From NCBI RefSeq assembly GCF_029846255.1, contig NZ_JARVWQ010000001.1, positions 558,001 through 622,000 of the forward strand: a DNA stretch of 64,000 nt. Direction: 5' to 3'. The position numbers were made by a program, and so were the translations under genes. The notes beneath the pieces are model-generated. The model saw nothing but the letters and a program-made list of their open reading frames with translations, did no database searches and was not told the DNA's origin. Positions 8,392-16,896 of this stretch are shown here, piece after piece. Source of the DNA: Amnibacterium sp. CER49 (GTDB lineage: Bacteria > Actinomycetota > Actinomycetes > Actinomycetales > Microbacteriaceae). Positions within the stretch are counted from its first letter, which is position 1. The number at the start of each line of letters is the position of its first letter.

Positions 8392-9468
8392 GTGACCGAT
8401 GTGCGCCCCGACCTGCGCTTCGCGCGGCAGGCCGCGCTGCCGGGCTTCGGCCGCGAGGGGCAGCGGCGCCTCGCGGCGGCCCGGGTCGTCGTGGTCGGCG
8501 CCGGCGGGCTCGGCTCCGCCGTGCTGCCCGTGCTCGTCGCGGCGGGGGTGGGCGAGGTCGTGGTCGTGGACGGCGACGTGGTCGACGAGACGAACCTGCA
8601 CCGGCAGACGTTGCACAGCGCGGACGACGTCGGGCGCCCGAAGGCCGACTCGGCGGTCGCGTCGCTCGAGCCGCACGCCGCGCCCGGCGCGCTCGTTCGC
8701 GGCGTCGGCCTCATGCTCGACGCGTCGACCGCCCCGCAGGTGCTCGCCGGCGCGACGCTGCTCGTCGACGCCACCGACTCCCTGCCGGTCCGCTACCTGC
8801 TCGACGACGCCGCCGCGGCCGCCGGCATCCCGCTCGTCTGGGGCTCCGCGACCGGCTACGCGGGTCAGGTTGGGGTCGCCGCGGCGCCCGGTCCGCGCTG
8901 GCGCGACCTCTTCCCCGTCGAGCCGGCCGAGGACGCGGTGGCCACCTGCGCGGTGTCGGGGGTGCTGCCGTCGCTCTGCACGACGATCGGCGGCCTGATG
9001 GCGACCGAGGTGCTGAAGCTGCTCAGCGGCGTCGGCCGGCCGCTCGTCGGGCGCGTGCTCGTGGTCGACGCGCTCTCGGCGACGGTGCGCGAGATCGAGT
9101 ACCTCCCGGCAGACCCGCCGGGACCGACCGGAACGGAGACCCGGATGACGGACGACCACGACGTGACCGTCGAGGAGGTGTCCGACCTGATCACGGACGG
9201 CGCCGACGTGCAGCTCGTCGACGTGCGCGAGCCGTGGGAGGCCGAGATCGCGAGCCTGCCGGGCTCGACGCTCATCCCGCTCGGCTCCCTCGAGTCGCGT
9301 GCGGGCGAGCTCGACAAGGACCGCCCGGTGATCGCCTACTGCCACGGCGGGGTGCGCAGCGCCGACGCCGCGGAGCGGCTGCGCGCCGCGGGCTTCGACG
9401 CGCGCTCCATGAAGGGCGGCATCGACCGCTGGAGCCGCCGCGTCGATCCCTCGGTCCCCCGCTACTGA
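8392..9468 (+). CDS. moeB: ThiF/MoeB-type adenylyltransferase with C-terminal rhodanese domain (MoeZ type)
   Basis: A 358-residue protein. Residues 1-250 are an E1-like adenylating enzyme (VVVVGAGGLGSAVLP nucleotide motif; DGDVVDETNLHRQ). Residues 255-358 are a rhodanese domain with the catalytic-loop cysteine in AYCHGGVRS. It would adenylate the C-terminal glycine of MoaD and supply the sulfur. The CxxC zinc pairs of E. coli MoeB are not evident. GTG start 8392 was chosen because upstream codons lack coding character and CAGGAT sits 6 nt before it. First gene of the plus-strand cofactor set; moeA follows 1 bp after its stop. Confidence 0.92.
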   Translation: MTDVRPDLRFARQAALPGFGREGQRRLAAARVVVVGAGGLGSAVLPVLVAAGVGEVVVVDGDVVDETNLHRQTLHSADDVGRPKADSAVASLEPHAAPGALVRGVGLMLDASTAPQVLAGATLLVDATDSLPVRYLLDDAAAAAGIPLVWGSATGYAGQVGVAAAPGPRWRDLFPVEPAEDAVATCAVSGVLPSLCTTIGGLMATEVLKLLSGVGRPLVGRVLVVDALSATVREIEYLPADPPGPTGTETRMTDDHDVTVEEVSDLITDGADVQLVDVREPWEAEIASLPGSTLIPLGSLESRAGELDKDRPVIAYCHGGVRSADAAERLRAAGFDARSMKGGIDRWSRRVDPSVPRY

Positions 9469-9469
9469 C

Positions 9470-10657
9470 GTGGGCCGCCGCACCGTCGACGAGCACGCCG
9501 CGCGCGTCGCGGCGCTGCTCGGCCCGGTGCTCGGCGCGCTCGGGAACGAGCGGCTGGTCCTGGCGGACGCCCTCGGACGGCTGAACGCCGACGACGTCAT
9601 CGCGCCGATCGCGCTGCCGCCGTTCCGCAACTCGCAGATGGACGGCTACGCGGCCCGGGCGGCCGAGGTCGCGGCCGCACCCCTCGTGCTGCCGGTCGGC
9701 GGCGTCGTCGCGGCGGCCCCGGCGACGGCGGCGGTGCTCCCGCTCGCGACGCTGCTCAAGGTCATGACGGGCGCGCCGCTGCCGGAGGGCGCCGACTGCG
9801 TCGTCCCGGTGGAGGACACGGCGCCCGCGACGGGCGGCGTGCGGGTGCTCGCGCCCCGCACCGCTGGGGAGTTCGTCCGCGAGGCGGGCAGCGACGTCCA
9901 GGCGGGCGCCCTGGTCGTGGCCGCGGGCGTCCGGCTCGCGCCGCGGCACCTCGCCGCGCTCGCCGCCGTCGGCGTCGCGGCGGTCGCCGTGCGGCGCCGC
10001 CCTCGGGTCGCGGTGCTGACGACCGGCGAGGAGGTCGCCGACCCGGGCGCACCGCTCGCACCGGGGCAGATCTACGACGCGAACGCCACCGCGCTGCGCG
10101 CCCTCGTGGCGGAGAGCGGCGGCGACGTCGTCCGCGTGGTCCGCACCGGCGACGATCCGGCCGCGTTCGCGGGGGCGCTCGACGCGGCCGTCGCCCAGGC
10201 CGACCTCGTGCTCACCTGCGGCGGCATCTCGAAAGGGGACTTCGAGGTCGTCCGGCAGGTGCTCGAGCCCCGGGGCGCTGAGGTCGTCGAGGTCGCGATG
10301 CAGCCCGGCGGTCCGCAGGCCACCGCCGTCGTCGCGGGCGTGCCGGTGATCGGGTTCCCCGGCAACCCGGTCTCGACGCAGGTCTCGTTCACCGTCTTCG
10401 TGCGGCCGCTGCTCCGCGCGACGGCCGGGCTGCCGCCGCTCGAGCCGCGGACGCTGCCGCTCGCCGAGGCGATCCGGTCCCCCGCCGGACGCCGGCAGTG
10501 GCTGCGCGGGTGCGTCCGGGACGGCACGGTCGTCCCGGTGTCCGGGCCCGGCTCGCACCTCGTCGCGACGATGGCGGCGGCGGACGTGCTGCTCGACGTG
10601 CCCGCCGAGGTCGAGCGCCTCGCGGCCGGGGACCTCGTCGCGGTCGTCCCCCTCTGA
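9470..10657 (+). CDS. moeA: Molybdopterin molybdenumtransferase
   Basis: A 395-residue protein of normal MoeA length. Motifs: NSQMDGYA near residue 55, LKVMTGAPLPEGAD, the MPT-binding core TTGEEV with LVLTCGGISKGDFE, and GFPGNPVS. The final beta-barrel domain 4 is present. It inserts molybdenum into adenylylated molybdopterin. GTG start at 9470 directly follows the moeB stop, so it is translated in the same operon. Confidence 0.96.
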   Translation: MGRRTVDEHAARVAALLGPVLGALGNERLVLADALGRLNADDVIAPIALPPFRNSQMDGYAARAAEVAAAPLVLPVGGVVAAAPATAAVLPLATLLKVMTGAPLPEGADCVVPVEDTAPATGGVRVLAPRTAGEFVREAGSDVQAGALVVAAGVRLAPRHLAALAAVGVAAVAVRRRPRVAVLTTGEEVADPGAPLAPGQIYDANATALRALVAESGGDVVRVVRTGDDPAAFAGALDAAVAQADLVLTCGGISKGDFEVVRQVLEPRGAEVVEVAMQPGGPQATAVVAGVPVIGFPGNPVSTQVSFTVFVRPLLRATAGLPPLEPRTLPLAEAIRSPAGRRQWLRGCVRDGTVVPVSGPGSHLVATMAAADVLLDVPAEVERLAAGDLVAVVPL

Positions 10658-10680
10658 GCCGCGCCCGGGAGAATGTCGGG

Positions 10681-11697
10681 ATGACCGACGGGCTGACGCA
10701 CCTCGACGCGGACGGCCGCGCCCGGATGATCGACGTGGGCGGCAAGGCCGTGACGCGCCGCGTCGCCGTGGCTCGCGGCCGGGTCGTCACCACCGCGCAG
10801 GTCGTCGGGCTGCTCGCGGCGGACGGGCTGCCGAAGGCCGACGCGCTCGCCACCGCCCGCATCGCGGGCATCGCGGGCGCGAAGCGGACGGGCGAGCTCA
10901 TCCCCCTCTGCCACCCGCTGCCGCTCGACGGCGTCACCGTCGACCTCGTGCTCGCCGGCGACACGGTCGAGATCGAGGCGACCGCGCGCACCACCGGCCG
11001 CACGGGCGTCGAGATGGAGGCGCTCACCGCCGTCGCGGTCGCCGGTCTCGCGCTGCACGACATGATCAAGGCCGTCGACCCCGCCGCGGTGCTCACCGAC
11101 GTCCGGCTCGCGTCGAAGACCGGCGGCAAGTCCGGGACATGGACCCGGGAGGACGAGCCGGACGGGCGTCCCGAGCACCGACCGGTCGCGGGCGGCGTCG
11201 TGCTCGTCGTCTCGACCACGTCGGCCGCGGGGACGCGCGAGGACACCACCGGCCCGCGGATCGTCGAGTGGCTGGACGGGGCCGGCATCCGCACGGGCGC
11301 GGCCCGGGTCGTCGCCGATGCCGACGTCGCCGCCGCGCTGCGCACCGCGCTCGCCGAGCGTCCGGCCGTGCTCCTCACCACCGGCGGCACCGGCCCGAGC
11401 CCGACCGACCGGACCCCGGACGCGACCGCTCCGCTGCTCACCCGAGCGCTGCCGGGCGTCGCCGAGGCGATCCGCGCCCGCGGCGGCACCCCCACCGCCG
11501 CACTGAGCCGGGGCGTCGCGGGCCTCGCCGGCGAGACGGTCGTCGTGAACCTGCCCGGCTCCCCCGGCGGCGTCGACGACGGCCTGGCGGTGCTCGCCGA
11601 CCTGCTGCCGCATCTGCTCCGCCAGGTGCACGGCACCCCGGATCACGCGCACGGCGCCCACCAGTCGCCGCAGCACCCCGTGGAGGAGCCCCGGTGA
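10681..11697 (+). CDS. MoaC-MogA/MoaB fusion protein
   Basis: A 338-residue two-domain protein. Residues 1-158 are cyclic pyranopterin monophosphate synthase MoaC (MIDVGGKAVTRRVA; LIPLCHPLPLDGV; the conserved DMIKAVDP loop). Residues 168-325 are the molybdopterin adenylyltransferase fold of MogA/MoaB (VVSTTSAAGTREDTTG; TTGGTGPSPTDRTPDAT; NLPGSPGG). One chain therefore covers an early and a late step of cofactor synthesis. Its stop overlaps the moaE start by 4 bp. Fusions of this kind occur in actinobacteria. Confidence 0.95.
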   Translation: MTDGLTHLDADGRARMIDVGGKAVTRRVAVARGRVVTTAQVVGLLAADGLPKADALATARIAGIAGAKRTGELIPLCHPLPLDGVTVDLVLAGDTVEIEATARTTGRTGVEMEALTAVAVAGLALHDMIKAVDPAAVLTDVRLASKTGGKSGTWTREDEPDGRPEHRPVAGGVVLVVSTTSAAGTREDTTGPRIVEWLDGAGIRTGAARVVADADVAAALRTALAERPAVLLTTGGTGPSPTDRTPDATAPLLTRALPGVAEAIRARGGTPTAALSRGVAGLAGETVVVNLPGSPGGVDDGLAVLADLLPHLLRQVHGTPDHAHGAHQSPQHPVEEPR

Positions 11698-12107
11698 GCG
11701 TCGCCTTCGCGGTCGTCACCGACGCGCCGCTCGACGCCGACGCGGTCGAGGCGGCCGTGCTCAGCGCCGCGGACGGCGCGCTCGTCACCTTCCGGGGCGT
11801 CATCCGGAACCACGACCAGGGCGAGGCGGTGACGCGCCTCGACTACTCCGCCCACCCGGACGCGCAGGCCTTCCTCGCGGCGGCGTGCCGGGCGGTCGCC
11901 GACCGGACGGGGCTGACCGTCGCCGCGGCGCACCGCGTCGGCGAGCTCGGCATCGGCGACGTCGCCCTCGTCGCCGCGGTCGCCGCCCCGCACCGCGCCG
12001 AGGCGTTCGCGGCCTGCAGCGACCTCGTGGACGAGATCAAGGCCACCGTGCCGATCTGGAAGCGTCAGCACTCCCCCGACGGCACGACGGCCTGGGTCAA
12101 CCTCTGA
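11694..12107 (+). CDS. moaE: Molybdopterin synthase catalytic subunit
   Basis: A 137-residue protein of normal MoaE length. Motifs: GALVTFRGVIRNHDQG near residue 25, AAAHRVGELGIGD, and the catalytic lysines in KATVPIWKRQ. With thiocarboxylated MoaD it converts cPMP to molybdopterin. GTG start overlaps the moaC-mogA stop (GTGA). Last gene of the plus-strand set; a long palindrome follows before the convergent moaD. Confidence 0.95.
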   Translation: MSVAFAVVTDAPLDADAVEAAVLSAADGALVTFRGVIRNHDQGEAVTRLDYSAHPDAQAFLAAACRAVADRTGLTVAAAHRVGELGIGDVALVAAVAAPHRAEAFAACSDLVDEIKATVPIWKRQHSPDGTTAWVNL

Positions 12108-12136
12108 CCCCACCCCCCACCTTCGCGGATCCGGAT

Positions 12137-12225
12137 TTCTTGCGCGGATCCGGAGATCTGCCACGACACGCCGCGTACTGACGAGCCGCGGGGCGTGTCG
12201 CCCAGGAACTCCGGATCCGCGAGAA
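12137..12225. repeat. Long imperfect palindrome between convergent moaE and moaD
   Basis: Two arms of about 38 nt, a left arm from 12137 and a right arm ending 12225, pair almost throughout around an internal bulge and a ~10-nt loop. The outer pair is GCGGATCCGGAG / CTCCGGATCCGC and the inner pair CGACACGCC / GGCGTGTCG. An extra partial outer arm (cgcggatccggat) lies just upstream at 12124. It could act as a bidirectional terminator, or be a REP-like dispersed element; only a genome-wide search can say. Confidence 0.8.
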
Positions 12226-12247
12226 GGCTGCGGGTCGGCGTGAGGAC

Positions 12248-12499
12248 TCAGCCGCCGGCGAAGGGCGGGAGGACGTCGACCTTCGACCGGATCGGACGGT
12301 CCGGGTCGCGGGTGACGACGCCGTCGACCAGCAGGCTGCCGACCTCGAGCACGCGCGTCATCGGGGCGCCGTACCGCTCGGCGAGCACCCGGCGGAGCGC
12401 CGCCGCGGTCGGCTCGATCTCGAGCACCTCCTCATCGCGACCGGCGGCCTCGGCCGCCGCGGCGAAGTACCGCACAGTCACGGCCACCTCGTCAGCCAC
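12248..12499 (-). CDS. moaD: Molybdopterin synthase sulfur-carrier subunit
   Basis: An 83-residue ubiquitin-fold protein ending in the diagnostic Gly-Gly (DVLPPFAGG), which MoeB adenylates and thiolates. Motif [15 protein letters not shown] at the N-terminus is typical of MoaD. Its ATG lies inside the last codons of moaA (8-bp overlap), so the two are coupled. Convergent with moaE, its partner subunit. Confidence 0.95.
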   Translation of the reverse strand: MADEVAVTVRYFAAAAEAAGRDEEVLEIEPTAAALRRVLAERYGAPMTRVLEVGSLLVDGVVTRDPDRPIRSKVDVLPPFAGG

Positions 12500-13616
12500 C
12501 GATCGCCCCCATCGAGCGGATGGGGCGGGCGAAGTCCGCGCGATCCACGCCGTGGCCGGCCTGCTTGCCCCACATCGCCGCGCGCCAGGCGTCCGCGATC
12601 ACCGCGTCCGGCTCGCCAGCCCGCACGAGCGGCAGCAACGGCGTCTCGTCGTCACCGAAGAGGCAGGAGCGCACGGTGCCCTCCGCGGTGAGCCGTGTGC
12701 GGTCGCACTCGACGCAGAACGAGCGCGTCACCGACGCGATGATCCCGACCGTCGCCGGGCCGGATGGGCCCATCGGCGCCGGTTCCGACGCGTCGCCGTG
12801 CGACGTGGCGGCCGTGCCCCGAGGGACGACCAGCCACTCCTCCGCGGGCGCCGCGGGATCGTCGCGGCCGATCGGCGTGAGCACGAACCGCCGCCGCAGC
12901 ACGGCGAGCAGCTGCGCGGCGTCGACGAGCGCGTCGCGGCTCCACACCCCGTCCGCGTCGAGCGGCATCTGCTCGATGAAGCGCAGCCGCACCCCGGCGC
13001 CGACCGCCCAGGCGAGCAGGTCCGGCGCGTCGTCGAGGGTCTCGCGCATGAGCACCGCGTTCACCTTCAGCGGCGTGATGCCGGCCGCGCGGGCCGCCTC
13101 GATGCCGGCGAGCACGGCCGGCAGCCGGTCGCGCCGCGTCAGGTCGGCGAAATGCCGCCGGTCGACGGTGTCGAGGGAGATGTTCACGCGGGTGAGCCCC
13201 GCGGCGAGCAGCGCGGGCAGCCGCTTGTCGAGGCCCACCCCGTTCGTGGTGAGGGCGAGCGGCACCCCGGGGGCGGCCTCGCGGGCGGCCGCGAGGATCT
13301 CGGCGAGGTCGGCACGCATCAGCGGCTCGCCACCGGTGAACCGCACCTCGCGCACGCCGAGGTCGCGCACCCCGATGCCGACCAGCCGCGCGATCTCGGC
13401 CGGCGTCATGAGGCGCTCGCGCGCGATGGGCGGCAGCCCCTCCTCGGGCATGCAGTAGGTGCAGCGGAGGGAGCACTTCTCGGTCACCGACACCCGCAGG
13501 TCGCGCGCGACGCGGCCGAAGCGATCGACGAGCCGGTCGTCGGCCGGCCGGTCCGTCGCGGGCGCATCGGGCACGCGCACGGCCGCATGGGGCAGGCCGA
13601 TGTTCACCGCGGGCAC
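12492..13616 (-). CDS. moaA: GTP 3',8-cyclase (radical SAM)
   Basis: A 374-residue protein. The radical-SAM motif CSLRCTYC (CxxxCxxC) is at about residues 45-52 and is followed by the SAM-binding stretch VRFTGGEP. The C-terminal second cluster cysteines are in [12 protein letters not shown] and SCLFGD. It carries out the first step of cofactor synthesis, from GTP. GTG 13614-13616 was chosen because a GAGAGT hexamer lies exactly 6 nt before it, as at other probable leaderless starts here; GTG 13607 is an alternative. Confidence 0.94.
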   Translation of the reverse strand: MPAVNIGLPHAAVRVPDAPATDRPADDRLVDRFGRVARDLRVSVTEKCSLRCTYCMPEEGLPPIARERLMTPAEIARLVGIGVRDLGVREVRFTGGEPLMRADLAEILAAAREAAPGVPLALTTNGVGLDKRLPALLAAGLTRVNISLDTVDRRHFADLTRRDRLPAVLAGIEAARAAGITPLKVNAVLMRETLDDAPDLLAWAVGAGVRLRFIEQMPLDADGVWSRDALVDAAQLLAVLRRRFVLTPIGRDDPAAPAEEWLVVPRGTAATSHGDASEPAPMGPSGPATVGIIASVTRSFCVECDRTRLTAEGTVRSCLFGDDETPLLPLVRAGEPDAVIADAWRAAMWGKQAGHGVDRADFARPIRSMGAIGG

Positions 13617-13704
13617 CGGCTCACTCTCGCACAGCGCGCTGGGCGCGGATGCCCGTCGCCGGGGCATGGAACGATGGTCAGCAGCGACTGGCGGAAGGAT
13701 AGGA

Positions 13705-14298
13705 ATGGCCGTCTTCTCCCCCGGCTTCCGCGGCCGGCGCCGCAGCACGAACCCGAACCTGCCGCCCGGGCAGTACGAGGAGTCCGGCTTCCCGGTGCTG
13801 ACGGCGGGCATCACCCCGCGCATCCGTGAGGACGACTGGCGCTTCACAGTGACGACGGAGCGCGGCGAGCGCCGCGAGTGGGACTGGGCCGGCATGCAGG
13901 CGCTCGGCCCGGAGCGGATCACCACCGACATCCACTGCGTGACGAGCTGGTCGAAGTTCGGCACCGAGTGGCGGGGCGTCCCGGTCGACCGCTTCCTCGA
14001 CGGCCTCGACACGAGCGCGTCGTTCGTGCTCGCCGGCTGCTACGGCGGCTACACGACGAACCTGCCGCTCGACGACGTCCGCGGCGGCAAGGCGTGGGTG
14101 GCGTTCGAGTACGACGGGCAGCCCCTCCCCGCCGAGCACGGCGGACCGGCCCGGCTGCTCGTGCCGCACCTCTACTTCTGGAAGAGCGCGAAGTGGGTGA
14201 ACTCCCTCACGCTGCTCGAGCACGACCGCGCCGGTTTCTGGGAGGACCTCGGCTACCACATGCACGGCGACCCGTGGCGGGAGGAGCGGTATCGCTGA
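13705..14298 (+). CDS. Sulfite-oxidase-like molybdopterin oxidoreductase (SUOX fold, YedY/MsrP-like)
   Basis: A 197-residue single-domain molybdoenzyme. The molybdenum-ligating cysteine lies in [18 protein letters not shown] near residue 77. The rest ([32 protein letters not shown]) is the conserved cofactor-binding core. No Tat signal or dimerisation domain is seen, so it is probably cytoplasmic. Strong ribosome site GGAAGGATAGGA. It lies beside moaA and the flavin reductase that follows, so it is probably the client of this cofactor locus. The physiological substrate is unknown. Confidence 0.9.
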   Translation: MAVFSPGFRGRRRSTNPNLPPGQYEESGFPVLTAGITPRIREDDWRFTVTTERGERREWDWAGMQALGPERITTDIHCVTSWSKFGTEWRGVPVDRFLDGLDTSASFVLAGCYGGYTTNLPLDDVRGGKAWVAFEYDGQPLPAEHGGPARLLVPHLYFWKSAKWVNSLTLLEHDRAGFWEDLGYHMHGDPWREERYR

Positions 14299-14323
14299 TC
14301 CGAACGCCTTCGTCCCCGCCACC

Positions 14324-15019
14324 GTGGTCGGCGTGCGGCGCGAGACGGCGGCGGCACGGACCCTGCTGCTCGACGTCCCCGACCTCGCCCCGGCGACCGC
14401 CGGCCAGCACGTCGACGTGCGGCTGACGGCCGAGGACGGCTACACGGCGCAGCGCTCCTACTCCCTGGCGTCCGCCACGGGCGCGCAGCCGATCGAGATC
14501 ACCGTCGAGCGCTTCGAGGACGGCGAGGTGTCGCCGTACCTCGTCGACGAGGTCGGGGTCGGCGACGTGCTCGAGGTGCGCGGCCCGATCGGCGGCTGGT
14601 TCGTCTGGCGCGAGTCGCAGCGTGAGCCGGTGCAGCTGATCGCCGGCGGCTCGGGCATCGTGCCGCTGATGGCGATGGTGCGCACGCGCACCGCGGTCCG
14701 CAGCGCGGCGCCCTTCCGGCTGCTCTACGGCCTCACCGGGCCCGACCGGTTCCTCTACCGGGACGAGCTCGAACGGATCGCGGGCCACGCGCTCGGCCTC
14801 ACCGTGCAGTACTCCCGGCGTGTGCCTCCCGGCTCGTCGGTGGTCCCGCACCGCATCGGGATCGACGACCTCGCCCGCGCGGCGTTCCCGCCCGACGCCT
14901 CGCCCACCGTCTACGTGTGCGGACCCACCGGGTTCGTCGAGTCGGTCGCCGACGCCCTGCTGCGCCTCGGCCACCAGCCCGCCCGCATCCGCACGGAGCG
15001 CTTCGGCCCCACCGGCTGA
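14324..15019 (+). CDS. Flavin-dependent oxidoreductase (ferredoxin-NADP reductase family)
   Basis: A 231-residue FNR-fold protein with the FAD motif RSYSLAS near residue 45, the NAD(P)-binding segment LIAGGSGIVPLMAMVRTR, and YVCGPTGFVESVA near the C-terminus. No 2Fe-2S domain. It presumably passes electrons between NAD(P)H and the preceding molybdoenzyme. GTG 14324 is the first ordinary start but has no ribosome site. GGGAGGAG at the end of the previous gene instead points to an in-frame ATC at 14291 ([15 protein letters not shown]), so the true protein may be 11 residues longer. Confidence 0.88.
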   Translation: MVGVRRETAAARTLLLDVPDLAPATAGQHVDVRLTAEDGYTAQRSYSLASATGAQPIEITVERFEDGEVSPYLVDEVGVGDVLEVRGPIGGWFVWRESQREPVQLIAGGSGIVPLMAMVRTRTAVRSAAPFRLLYGLTGPDRFLYRDELERIAGHALGLTVQYSRRVPPGSSVVPHRIGIDDLARAAFPPDASPTVYVCGPTGFVESVADALLRLGHQPARIRTERFGPTG

Positions 15020-15066
15020 CCGCCTCCCCCGCGTTCTGGGACGCGAGATGCGCGCCGCTCTGCTCC

Positions 15067-15072
15067 TAGGCT
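15067..15072 (+). promoter_or_regulatory. Candidate -10 hexamer TAGGCT
   Basis: TAGGCT, the commonest -10 form seen in this window, lies 36 nt before the ATG of the first secreted nuclease, leaving room for a short leader. No clear -35 was found. Confidence 0.4.
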
Positions 15073-15108
15073 CGCCCCTCGTCGCATCCGAGACCGGGGG
15101 GACACCGA

Positions 15109-16896
15109 ATGCGCACCGAGAAGCGCCGCGCCATGCGCGGCCACCGCCTGCTCCGAGCGAGCGCGCTCACCGCCGCGGGCTGCGCCGTCGTCGCGGGCGC
15201 AGGCCTCTCCGCCCTGCCCGCAGCAGCCGCGACGACACCGATCGCCGTCACGACCGCCGGCGGCGACGGGCAGGTCTCCGCCGCCTGGGGGACGGTGCCC
15301 GGGGCGACCGGGTACGTCGTGCACTGGGGCGCCGGCACCGACACGGGCCGCACGGTGACGACGACCGGCACGAGCGTCGCGATCAGCGGCGTGACGAACC
15401 TCCGCAACTACTCGATCCGCGTCTCCGCGGTCGGCGCGCAGGCGTCCTCGCCCGTGCTGACGGCGGTGCCTCGCGCGAACACCCCGAGCAAGCTCACGAG
15501 CGTGCACGCCGAGGCCGCGGGCCCGAACCAGGTGCGCGTGACCTGGACCGGCGGGGGCCCCGCCCGGCAGGTGGCCGTGATCGCCGGGGCGAACAGCACG
15601 ACCTCCGTGAACCACTTCGGAAGCCCCTGGTACCCGGCGGCCGTGCATGCCGTGACGCTGACCGTGCCCGCCCGCCTGCGCGCCGCCCTCGGCGCCGGCA
15701 CCGGCAACCCCGTGTTCGTCAAGGTCGTGCAGTCGAACGCACGCGCCGCGGATCCGGCGAAGCAGCTGGGCTTCTCCCTCTCGGCGAAGTACCGCCCGCT
15801 CGCCTACGAGGCCGGTAACGGCACCGCGGGCGGCGTCTGGGCCCTCGCCGGCGCTCCCGTCGTCGATGAGCCGGTCACCCGCCTCGCCGTCGCCTCGCTG
15901 AACGTGCAGAGCCTTCCCGCGTCCTCCGGCATGTCGCCGGTGAACCGGTGGCTGAGCCGACTGCCACGCATCGTGCGGACCGTCGAGGCCGCGCGCCCCG
16001 CCCTCATCGGCTTCCAGGAGCTCGACACCGCACGCTCGACCACGGGGTGCCACGTGCACCACGAGAACGGCCAGTGGGTCTACTGCCCGGAGCAGTACAA
16101 CGACCTCGAGGCCGCTCTCGCGACCCGATCCGCCGCTGTGCCCGTGCCCTACCGGATCGCGGACCCCACCGCGAACGCGGCGGTCTGGGCGGAGCAGCAG
16201 ACGGGTCAGCGTGCGGTCATCGACTCGCAGCTCTTCTACGACCCGGCCCGCCTCGCCGTCGTGCGCACCGGGTTCATCTCGCCCGACCTCGACCTGAAGG
16301 TCCCCGGCTACGACGCCGTCACGGGCGGCGACCGGCTCGGCGCCTGGGGCGTGTTCCGCACCCTCGTGAACGGGCAGCCGGTCGGACGGGCGTTCCTCGC
16401 CGCCACCATCCACCTGCCCGCCGGCGACACCGCGGCCGCCGCGGCCGCGCGGAAGGCCGAGGCCGACCTGCTCGGGCCCTGGCTCGACGCGAAGGCGCTG
16501 CAGGCGGACGGCACCTCGCTGCCGATCGTGCTCACGGGCGACTTCAACAGCTTCGGGGCGTGGGATCCGCAGGCGGGCAACCTGTCGTTCGTGCGCCAGG
16601 GCTGGTTCGACGCGGCGGCCACGCCGAACCGGAGCGTCGCGGGCATGCGCCTCAGCACCGCCAACGCGACGAACGGCGCGGGGGGCGTCGACGACGGCTA
16701 CCCGGACCGCCTCGTGATGCACCAGTACCCGACGAGCCGCATCGACTACATCCTCGTGAAGGGCTCGCCGCACACCTACGCCTACGCGAACGTCGTGCAC
16801 ACCGCAGGGGGCGTGTTCGTCAAGGACTACCAGGGCTCGGACCACAACCTGCAGCTCGCGACGATCGGCATCGCCGACCCGAAGGTCCACGGCTGA
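15109..16896 (+). CDS. Secreted endonuclease/exonuclease/phosphatase (DNase I-fold) protein, copy 1
   Basis: A 595-residue exported protein. Sec signal peptide at residues 1-41 (hydrophobic core then LPAAAAT). Residues 42-125 are a fibronectin-III-like domain (VSAAWGTVPGATGYVVHW). A beta-rich spacer leads to a DNase I-fold domain from about residue 258. Catalytic residues are in place: N265 (LNVQ), E304 (FQEL), H435 (TIHLP), D478/N480 (GDFN), D546 (RIDYI) and D578-H579 (GSDHN). The substrate may be nucleic acid or a phosphoester. No cell-wall anchor is seen. The stop shares one base with the next paralogue's start. Confidence 0.85.
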   Translation: MRTEKRRAMRGHRLLRASALTAAGCAVVAGAGLSALPAAAATTPIAVTTAGGDGQVSAAWGTVPGATGYVVHWGAGTDTGRTVTTTGTSVAISGVTNLRNYSIRVSAVGAQASSPVLTAVPRANTPSKLTSVHAEAAGPNQVRVTWTGGGPARQVAVIAGANSTTSVNHFGSPWYPAAVHAVTLTVPARLRAALGAGTGNPVFVKVVQSNARAADPAKQLGFSLSAKYRPLAYEAGNGTAGGVWALAGAPVVDEPVTRLAVASLNVQSLPASSGMSPVNRWLSRLPRIVRTVEAARPALIGFQELDTARSTTGCHVHHENGQWVYCPEQYNDLEAALATRSAAVPVPYRIADPTANAAVWAEQQTGQRAVIDSQLFYDPARLAVVRTGFISPDLDLKVPGYDAVTGGDRLGAWGVFRTLVNGQPVGRAFLAATIHLPAGDTAAAAAARKAEADLLGPWLDAKALQADGTSLPIVLTGDFNSFGAWDPQAGNLSFVRQGWFDAAATPNRSVAGMRLSTANATNGAGGVDDGYPDRLVMHQYPTSRIDYILVKGSPHTYAYANVVHTAGGVFVKDYQGSDHNLQLATIGIADPKVHG

